Shown here: positions 55,201 through 64,000 of the stretch, piece after piece | How the letters are laid out: every line of letters starts with the position of its first letter | How positions within the stretch are numbered: the stretch's first letter is position 1 | NCBI RefSeq assembly: GCF_003892345.1 | Contig: NZ_RRUE01000002.1 | Span: forward strand, 443,655 to 507,654 | Direction of reading: 5' to 3' | DNA length: 64,000 nucleotides | DNA from: Lautropia dentalis | Lineage (GTDB): Bacteria; Pseudomonadota; Gammaproteobacteria; Burkholderiales; Burkholderiaceae_E | The notes under the pieces: generated by a model | What the model was told of the DNA's origin: nothing | Seen by the model: only the letters and a program-made list of their open reading frames with translations | Databases searched by the model: none | Translations under genes and position numbers: made by a program

Positions 55201-55767
55201 CAGATCACCGGTTCAGGTGGTACTCCTCTGGCAGACCCATGCCAGAGGCAGCGCCCGGGCCGTTCCATGCAACGAACCGTATTCATGCGACGCGCCAGGG
55301 CGTTACCATCGCGCACATCCGGGCCTGTGGATAACCTGGACTTGTCCCCAGACAACGTTTTGCACAGTGGCAGGGCGCATGAACAGGGGCAGTGGTAGAG
55401 TTATCCACACGCTGCCGTATCGGGTACTCACCGGATATTCGTCAGTTTGCCTGTTTTTTGTGCAAAACTGCGTTTCCGGAGCAGGTTTCGGGCTGGGTTG
55501 GCAGGGGGTTGTGCACAACCGGTCAGCAAGCCTGAAGAGTCCACATCGTCAAAATGTGGATAACCCGGGGTTTCGGACGGAAGGCCAAAACCGTCCACAT
55601 TCCGGTGACGGTGGCATTGCACAGTCCACACACCGTTTTTGTTCAGCAAGATCCAGTCAGCAAGCGGGTCTTCGAGGTTATCCACAGGGAGATGATCTCC
55701 CAAAAACAACAACAACCTTTAAAGATATAGAGATCTAGAAAACCGAAAAGCTCAGGAACAGAAAGTC
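55201..55767. other. probable oriC, dnaA-dnaN intergenic region
   Basis: 567 bases with four perfect DnaA boxes in both orientations: 55326-55334 (TGTGGATAA), 55401-55409 (TTATCCACA), 55555-55563 (TGTGGATAA) and 55678-55686 (TTATCCACA). Partial matches such as GTCCACA lie between them. An AT-rich stretch, AACAACAACCTTTAAAGATA and onward (55700-55745), directly follows the last box and is a good unwinding-element candidate. dnaN's ribosome binding site (AGGA) lies beyond it. Confidence 0.8.
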
Positions 55768-56931
55768 ATGCAGATCATTCATGCGTCGCGGGACGCCATC
55801 CTGAAACCGCTTCAGACCGTGGCTGGCATCATCGAGAAACGTCATACCCAGCCCATTCTGGCCAACGTCCTGATCCGCCAGCAAGGTGAGCAGGTGAGCT
55901 TCATCGGTACGGACATGGAGATCCAGGTCCAGACCCACGCCAGCATCGGCGCGGGGGCAGGGCAGGTGAACACCACGGTGTCGGCCAGGAAGCTGATCGA
56001 CATCCTGCGGGCATTGCCGGATACGGATGTCACGCTGGAGCTGAAGGGCAACAAGCTGAACCTGAAAACGGCGAAGTCGCGCTTTGCCCTGCAGACGCTG
56101 GCAGCCGATGACTTTCCCGTCATGAAGGGAAGCAGTGCCGAAGCCAGCATGGCCGCAGATGGGGGACAGGGTTCGGCAGGAGAACGCAGCACGGATGATC
56201 TGCGTGCCGATGTGACACTGTCCCAGAAGAAGCTGCGCCACCTGCTGCAGATGGTGCATTTCGCCATGGCCCATCAGGACATCCGCTTCTATCTGAACGG
56301 GCTGATGCTGGCGATGGATCCGCAGGGCATGCGGGCCGTGGCCACGGAAGGACACCGGCTGGCGTTCTGCCAGGATACGGAGGTGCATGCGGCCGGCCAG
56401 GCAGAGGCGATCCTGCCGCGCAAGTCGGTGATCGAGCTGATGCGGCTGCTGTCCGACAGTGACGAGCCGGTGCGGATGGAGATCATCGGTACCCAGATAC
56501 GGCTGCGCTTTGGCGAGATCGAGTTCATCAGCAAGCTGCTGGAGGGCAAGTTCCCCGACTACCAGCGGGTGATCCCGAAGGGGTACCAGAAGGTGATCGA
56601 GCTGGACCGCGAGGCCTTCGCCCAGGCGCTGCAGCGGGCGTCCATCCTGAGCAACGAAAAGTTCCGGGGGGTGCGGCTGGCGCTGGCGCCGGGCCGTCTG
56701 GGTATCCAGTCCAGCAATACCGAGCAGGAAGAGGCGCTGGAAGAGATTGATATCGACTATGACGGCACGTCTCTCGATATTGGTTTCAATGTCTCCTATC
56801 TGCAGGATGTGCTGGCGACACTGAAGAGCGAGAAGGTGTCGATGGCGTTTGGCGATGCCATGGCCAGCGCGCTGATGTCGCTGCCCGACGATGACAGCTT
56901 CCGCTATGTGCTGATGCCGATGCGGATCTGA
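55768..56931 (+). CDS. dnaN: DNA polymerase III beta sliding clamp
   Basis: 387 residues, about 20 more than usual. Three clamp domains: MQIIHASRDAILKPLQTVAGIIEKRHTQPILANVL, central RHLLQMVHFAMAHQDIRFYLNGLML and C-terminal ISFNVSYLQDVL-like GFNVSYLQDVLATL, ending YVLMPMRI, a typical clamp terminus. The extra residues form a small Ala/Gly/Ser loop (ASMAADGGQGSAGE) after DDFPVMKG. The dimeric ring tethers the polymerase. It follows oriC. Confidence 0.96.
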   Translation: MQIIHASRDAILKPLQTVAGIIEKRHTQPILANVLIRQQGEQVSFIGTDMEIQVQTHASIGAGAGQVNTTVSARKLIDILRALPDTDVTLELKGNKLNLKTAKSRFALQTLAADDFPVMKGSSAEASMAADGGQGSAGERSTDDLRADVTLSQKKLRHLLQMVHFAMAHQDIRFYLNGLMLAMDPQGMRAVATEGHRLAFCQDTEVHAAGQAEAILPRKSVIELMRLLSDSDEPVRMEIIGTQIRLRFGEIEFISKLLEGKFPDYQRVIPKGYQKVIELDREAFAQALQRASILSNEKFRGVRLALAPGRLGIQSSNTEQEEALEEIDIDYDGTSLDIGFNVSYLQDVLATLKSEKVSMAFGDAMASALMSLPDDDSFRYVLMPMRI

Positions 56932-59776
<2,845 letters not shown>

Positions 59777-59794
59777 CGGGCGGGGAGCCTGACC

Positions 59795-60337
59795 TTGGCA
59801 CTGAAATCGACGGTTTTCAGGTTTGGCCTGAACGTCTCGGACATGGACCGGGGCTACTACGGCGAGCATGCGCTGACGGTGGCCCGCCACCCGTCCGAGA
59901 ACGACGAGCGGATGATGGTGCGCGTGCTGGCCTTTGCGCTCTGTGCGGCAGATGACCTGCGCTTCGGCCGCGGGCTGAGCACCGAGGACGAGGCCGACCT
60001 GTACGCCGAGTCACCCGACGGCCGCATTCGCCTGTGGATCGACGTGGGGCTGCCCGACGAACGCTGGGTGAAGAAGGCGGCGGCCCGCTCGGACGAGGTG
60101 CTGGTGCTGGCCTATGGTCGCACGGCCGGCATGTGGTGGCAGAAGGCGCGCGCGACGCTGGAGAAGCTGGCCAATCTGCGGGTGATGGCGCTGGCACCCG
60201 ACAGCAGCCAGGCACTGGCCGGGCTGGCGCGGCGGGGCGCCGCGCTGCAGTGCATCGTGCAGGACGGCCAGATCTGGCTGGGCGAGGGCGAGCAGATGGT
60301 GCAGCCGGTGTGCGAGGTGCTGAAGGCGCCTGGCTGA
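59795..60337 (+). CDS. yaeQ: YaeQ family protein
   Basis: 180 residues, TTG start at 59795 preceded by GGGGAGCC. YaeQ pattern: ALKSTVFRFGLNVSDMDRGYYGEHALTVARHPSENDERMM at the N-terminus, FGRGLSTEDEADLY, WIDVGLPDERWVKKAAARSDEVLVLAYG and ending WLGEGEQMVQPV. The fold resembles PD-(D/E)XK nucleases; function unresolved. It follows gyrB by 18 bases and may be cotranscribed. Confidence 0.88.
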   Translation: MALKSTVFRFGLNVSDMDRGYYGEHALTVARHPSENDERMMVRVLAFALCAADDLRFGRGLSTEDEADLYAESPDGRIRLWIDVGLPDERWVKKAAARSDEVLVLAYGRTAGMWWQKARATLEKLANLRVMALAPDSSQALAGLARRGAALQCIVQDGQIWLGEGEQMVQPVCEVLKAPG

Positions 60338-60900
60338 AAGTGTCCGGCCGGGAAGGCGCGCCCTGTTTGCGGTCATGACATATCAGGCAGTTACCGCCTG
60401 CCGCCTGCCTTGTGGCTCACTTTGCGATTCATAGCGATTCATAGCGATTCATAGCGATTCATAGCGATTCATAGCGATTCATAGCGATTCATAGCGATTC
60501 ATAGCGATTCAAGGCCGATAGTCATTATCGATTGTCTTTGGTCTATCCATGATTGTTTAACATCATCCCATAGCCTGTCTGGCGATAAAAAACGCCGTTT
60601 TTGCTGGTGGTTTCTCCGTTGCCAGCTACATGACATTGCTGCGAATGTGGTTATTGTGCAGAGTGGAATGGGTATCAATACCCGGCTGTCGGCGTCTTGC
60701 CAACGGTGCGGTTTTTGGCCATACATTGAGGAATATCAGGGTGTACACTCGCGGTGTCCAGCTTCCGGTACCCATAACTTGACGAATCTCCAGCATTTGC
60801 TGGTCTATAAGTTGATATATGTCTAGTTTTGGCCTGCACCGCTTCGGTAGACTGGGTTGGTTGCTTTTCCGAAACACCATCGAAACAGAAGGAGAAATCC
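60338..60900. other. intergenic with minisatellite upstream of azurin
   Basis: 563 bases of low GC. A 10-bp tandem repeat occupies 60424-60510. The rest probably holds the azurin promoter; TTGACG at 60779-60784 is a possible -35 element, but a well-spaced -10 was not found. No gene is supported. Confidence 0.4.
60424..60510 (+). repeat. 10-bp tandem repeat, 8.7 copies
   Basis: ATAGCGATTC occurs eight times in perfect succession (60431-60510) after a partial unit GCGATTC. There is no sequence variation between units, which suggests recent expansion and possible length instability. It lies in the yaeQ-azurin gap and is outside any supported gene. Confidence 0.95.
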
Positions 60901-61347
60901 ATGTTTGCAAAAGGTATTCTGGTTGCTGCTCTGATGCTCGGTTCCAGCGCTGTCATGGCCAAGACCTGCGACGTCGAACTCGAAGCCAACGACGCCATGT
61001 CCTTCAACACGAAGGAACTGAAGGTCGACGGTGACTGCACCGAAGCCAAGCTGACCCTGAAGCACGTCGGCAAGATGCCCAAGTCGGCCATGGGCCACAA
61101 CGTCGTCATCACCAAGACCGACGACTTCAAGAAAGTGGCCAAGGCCGCTGGCAAGGTGAGCGCCGAAGACAACTACGTGCCGAAGGATGACGCCCGCGTG
61201 CTGGCCCACACCAAGCTGATCGGTGGCGGCGAGTCCGATACCATCACCATTCCGCTGGACAAATTCGAGAAAGGCGGCGACTACACCTTCTTCTGCTCCT
61301 TCCCCGGTCACTGGAGCGTGATGAAGGGCAAGTTCGTCTTTGGTTGA
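60901..61347 (+). CDS. azu: azurin, type 1 blue copper protein
   Basis: 148 residues from the ATG at 60901, preceded by AAGGAGAAATCC. A signal peptide (MFAKGILVAALMLGSSAVMA) directs it to the periplasm. The mature protein begins KTCDVELEANDAMSFN. Copper ligands are visible: His in MGHNVV, then Cys, His and Met in FFCSFPGHWSVMKGKF. It carries electrons in respiratory or denitrification chains. Its stop overlaps the fdhD start. Confidence 0.95.
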   Translation: MFAKGILVAALMLGSSAVMAKTCDVELEANDAMSFNTKELKVDGDCTEAKLTLKHVGKMPKSAMGHNVVITKTDDFKKVAKAAGKVSAEDNYVPKDDARVLAHTKLIGGGESDTITIPLDKFEKGGDYTFFCSFPGHWSVMKGKFVFG

Positions 61348-62276
61348 TGACTGACCCGACACCTCTTACCGTTGCCGACATCCCCGCAGATATCTCTTCG
61401 GAACCCGATGCAGAACCCCCGGCAGAATCCGTTTCGCTGGGGGAGCACCCCGACAGGGGGGCTGATCCGGCCCGGGTTCATGTCTGGCGGGAAGGCAGGC
61501 AGGTCGAGGCGTCAGACTGGATCGCCCGCGAAACGCCCATCGCACTGATTTTCAATGGCATTTCACATGCCGTGATGATGGCGTCTCCGGGCGATCTTTC
61601 CGATTTCGCCCTGGGTTTTGGCATCACCGAGGGCCTGCTGGCATCTCCCGCCGAGCTGTATGGCGTCGATGTGGTGGAAGTCCAGCAGGGGGTTGAAGTG
61701 CACCTGGAGGTGTCTTCGGCCTGTGCCTGGCGGCTGCGCGAGCGTCGCCGCAATCTGGCAGGTCGCACCGGGTGCGGTCTGTGTGGAACCGACAGCCTGT
61801 CGCAGGTACGCCGTGTACCCGACACCATGGCTCATCCGGTTTGCCTGGTACCCAAGGCGCTGTTTCGCGCCGAAACGGGCCTGAAAAACGCCCAGGTACT
61901 TCAGAAGCTCACCGGCGCCACCCATGCGGCTGCGTGGTGCAATCTGGACGGTGAAGTGCAGCTCCTGCGCGAAGACGTGGGGCGCCACAATGCGCTGGAC
62001 AAGCTGATCGGCGCGATGATCCGGGCAGACGTTCCGGTGGCCGAAGGCTTTGTGGCCATTACCAGCCGCGCCAGTTTCGAAATGGTGCAGAAAACGGCAA
62101 TGATCCGCGCCGGAGCACTGATGGCCGTGTCAGCCCCTACCACCATGGCCGTGCAACTGGCCGAAGCGTGTGGTGTGGCGTTGGCCGGGCTGGTGCGCGA
62201 TGGTCGCCGGATGGTGGCCTATACCTTCCCTGAACGTCTGGGGCTGCCTCCCGTCATGGCGGGCCGGACGGACTGA
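61347..62276 (+). CDS. fdhD: formate dehydrogenase sulfurtransferase FdhD
   Basis: 309 residues from the ATG at 61347, which shares bases with the azurin stop (TGATG), implying coupled translation. FdhD features: RETPIALIFNGISHAVMMASPGDLSDFALGFGITEGLL, the active CxxC in GRTGCGLCGTDSL, REDVGRHNALDKLIGAM and TSRASFEMVQKTAMIRAGALMAVSAPTTMAVQLAE. It transfers sulfur to the molybdenum cofactor for formate dehydrogenase. No formate dehydrogenase genes are in the window. The N-terminal 50 residues are a Pro/Glu/Asp-rich extension. Confidence 0.93.
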   Translation: MTDPTPLTVADIPADISSEPDAEPPAESVSLGEHPDRGADPARVHVWREGRQVEASDWIARETPIALIFNGISHAVMMASPGDLSDFALGFGITEGLLASPAELYGVDVVEVQQGVEVHLEVSSACAWRLRERRRNLAGRTGCGLCGTDSLSQVRRVPDTMAHPVCLVPKALFRAETGLKNAQVLQKLTGATHAAAWCNLDGEVQLLREDVGRHNALDKLIGAMIRADVPVAEGFVAITSRASFEMVQKTAMIRAGALMAVSAPTTMAVQLAEACGVALAGLVRDGRRMVAYTFPERLGLPPVMAGRTD

Positions 62277-62502
62277 GTTTCCTGCTTCTCCGGGGGGCCT
62301 GCCTGACGTTCTTGCGTGTTTCCAGGCGCACCGGAGTTTCCTCCCCACCTGATCCTGTTCCGCCCGTGCCGAATGTTTAACCGGGCGTCTCTGGCGCTTG
62401 CGCCCACGCGGGAAGGGGACGTAGGCTGATGGACCGATCAAGCGAAATGTCAGGCTGGGCACTGGAGCCGGCTGGATTTCGCGTCCGAGTCAGGCTGGGT
62501 TC

Positions 62503-63645
62503 ATGAGCACTTCCCAACATCTTTCCGAAGCGTCCCGTGCAGCGGCGGCGCCGAGCGCGCCTGTGACGGCGGAAGACGCGGCCGCTTCCTCTGTACCAGG
62601 CGCCCGTGCATCTGCATCCATGCAGCCGGCTACGGTGCCGGAGGGACATCCGGCTTCTGCTGCGCCATCCGGTAACGCGCCGGCCGCCACTTCAGCGGCT
62701 GCACCGGCCATGCGGCCTTTTCCCGTACCGACCAGCTACTTTTCGGTGGCGCTGGGCACCGTGGCGCTGGGGCTGGCCTGGCGCCATGGGGCGAAGGTGG
62801 GCCATGCGCCGGCCTGGGCCGGTGAGGCCATTCTGGCGCTGGCAGGCGCGGTGTGGGTGTTGCTGCTGCTGGTGTTCATGGCCAAGATGCTCCGGCGACG
62901 GGATGCGCTGCGTCTGGAACTGCAGGATCTGGTGGCATGCTGCTTCATCTCGCTGATTCCGGTGACCAGTCTGGAGATCGGCATTGCGGTCAACCCCTAT
63001 GCGCCGGGCTTTGCCTGGGCGCTGGTGCTGGCCAGTCTGGCCGGGCAGCTGGCGTTCTCGATGTACCGGGCGGCCGGGCTGTGGCGCGGCCTGCATACGA
63101 TGGCGGCCACCACGCCCGTCATCTATCTGCCGACGGTGGCATCGAGCTTCGCGTCGGCTGGTGCGCTGGGGGCCCTGGGGCATTCCGACTGGGGGCTGCT
63201 GTTCTTCGGGGCCGGCATGTTCTCGTGGTTCAGTCTGGAGTCGGCCATTCTGGCCCGGCTGCGTACGGGGCCGGCACTGGCACCGGCGGTGCGCGGCATC
63301 ATCGGCATTCAGCTGGCGCCGGCTTTCGTGGGCGGCAATGCCTGGCTGGCGGTCAATGGCGGGCAGGTGGATGTGTTCCTGCTGCTGCTGGTGGGCTATG
63401 GGGTGCTGCAGCTGGCCTTTCTGATGCGGCTGCTGCCCTGGGTGCTGGAGGCCGGCTACGCGATGAGCCTGTGGGGCTTTTCGTTCGGGCTGGCCGCCAT
63501 GGCGTCCGTGGGCATGCATCTGGTGGCGGCCGGACAGCTGGTGGCACTGGGCTGGATGCTGTGGTGGCTGGGCAGCGGGCTGGTGGCCGCCCTGTGGGTG
63601 GGCCTGCTGTGGCTGGCCGTGCGGGGCAGGCTGCTGGTCCGGTAG
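62503..63645 (+). CDS. tehA: TehA/dicarboxylate transporter family protein
   Basis: 380 residues. The first ~70 residues are Ala/Ser/Pro-rich and probably cytoplasmic and disordered. Then ten membrane segments of the TehA/SLAC1 fold: PTSYFSVALGTVALGLAWRHG, LDLVACCFISLIPVTSLEI-like ELQDLVACCFISLIPVTSLE, GLLFFGAGMFSWFSLESAIL, IIGIQLAPAFVGGNAWLAV and GYAMSLWGFSFGLAAMASVG. TehA-type proteins are anion or dicarboxylate channels linked to tellurite resistance; the actual substrate is unknown. The N-terminal extension is unusual. Confidence 0.85.
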   Translation: MSTSQHLSEASRAAAAPSAPVTAEDAAASSVPGARASASMQPATVPEGHPASAAPSGNAPAATSAAAPAMRPFPVPTSYFSVALGTVALGLAWRHGAKVGHAPAWAGEAILALAGAVWVLLLLVFMAKMLRRRDALRLELQDLVACCFISLIPVTSLEIGIAVNPYAPGFAWALVLASLAGQLAFSMYRAAGLWRGLHTMAATTPVIYLPTVASSFASAGALGALGHSDWGLLFFGAGMFSWFSLESAILARLRTGPALAPAVRGIIGIQLAPAFVGGNAWLAVNGGQVDVFLLLLVGYGVLQLAFLMRLLPWVLEAGYAMSLWGFSFGLAAMASVGMHLVAAGQLVALGWMLWWLGSGLVAALWVGLLWLAVRGRLLVR

Positions 63646-63971
63646 AGACAGCGCGTGTCTGGACCGGACCGCGTGAAATTCTTCCTGTAAAAGCATGTGG
63701 CCCCACCGTGTAGAACACCTGGCTTGGGCTATCATTTGCCGTTTTGCGGGCAGCACGGGATGGATGGCAGTTTTGTCTGGAAGTCAGCTTCCGGCGGCTG
63801 TATGGTCGCTGCTGCCCGACCGGTGGCAGGGATGTGTTGTGGATTCGCCTCGTGCATCAGGCCAGGACGGACCACGGCATGCGCGCTGCCGGAATCAGGT
63901 CAATGGGCGGGGCCCTGTTCAGGGCCCTGCGGGAGAACAGTGATGTGTATTGGGCGTGAGGAGGCTTTGGC
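63646..63971. other. intergenic after tehA
   Basis: 326 bases. Overlapping short open frames occur but none resembles a known protein. The region probably carries the promoter and leader of the gene starting at 63972. Confidence 0.3.
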
Positions 63972-64000
63972 ATGGATGTGATTGCAGCGAACATCACGGC
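63972..64000 (+). CDS. start of an unidentified gene (truncated by window edge)
   Basis: ATG at 63972 is preceded by GAGGAGG with a seven-base spacer, the strongest ribosome binding site in this gap. Only MDVIAANIT is visible. The product cannot be identified. Confidence 0.4.

Noticed and set aside
60424-60510. Possible CRISPR array
   Set aside because: The units are contiguous 10-bp repeats with no spacers and no cas genes are nearby.

Overview
The window is high-GC DNA carrying the replication-origin neighbourhood of a betaproteobacterial (probably Burkholderiales) chromosome. The evidence is the order rpmH-rnpA-yidD-yidC and mnmE on the minus strand facing dnaA-dnaN-gyrB on the plus strand, with consensus DnaA boxes in the gaps on both sides of dnaA. 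The genus cannot be fixed from sequence alone; a Lautropia-like Burkholderiaceae is only a guess.

Layout. 1-1.15 kb: end of an IS66-type element running off the left edge. 1.2-3.9 kb: an unrecognised lower-GC gene and a lactate-permease family transporter. 4.3-6.8 kb: a polar amino-acid ABC importer (minus strand). 7.3-13.1 kb: choline to glycine-betaine genes (betB, betA, BCCT transporter). 13.2-14.8 kb: three tandem related small membrane proteins of unknown function. 14.8-15.6 kb: ParE-type toxin with a long antitoxin. 16-19.8 kb: organophosphate-type MFS, pdxH, DUF1304, a secreted protein. 20-22.9 kb: a broken HlyD-type fusion protein, hipBA, a methyltransferase. 23.1-27.5 kb: a low-GC AraC regulator and an MFS gene split by an IS5/IS1182-type element. 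27.6-37 kb: zinc-ribbon plus SPFH pair, DUF945, metallo-beta-lactamase fold protein, AraC, DUF2726, MHS-type MFS. 37.3-39.5 kb: two low-GC membrane-protein genes, one split by an ISL3 element. 39.8-46 kb: an internally deleted TonB-dependent receptor, an M20 amidohydrolase, nrdDG with tandem NrdR boxes, a hypothetical. 46-53 kb: mnmE, an Old Yellow Enzyme, yidC, yidD, rnpA, rpmH. 53-64 kb: dnaA, oriC, dnaN, gyrB, yaeQ, azurin, fdhD, tehA and the first codons of another gene.

The housekeeping genes radiate from the origin and are transcribed away from it. Several of them (dnaA, mnmE, rnpA, yidD, more mildly dnaN) carry long low-complexity expansions. Accessory genes cluster near mobile elements. 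Physiologically the window suggests osmoprotection (bet genes), anaerobic or facultative growth (nrdDG, fdhD, azurin) and genome plasticity: three IS elements, one solo IS21-type end, several broken genes and a dispersed repeat of about 90 bp.

No complete novel system can be demonstrated. The most unusual items are the A7 slippery heptamer that joins the two reading frames of the ISL3 transposase, the dispersed repeat family sitting on gene ends, the SPFH protein ending in an excisionase-like helix-turn-helix, the triple membrane paralog array, and a metallo-hydrolase with 13-residue repeats placed before its hydrophobic segment.
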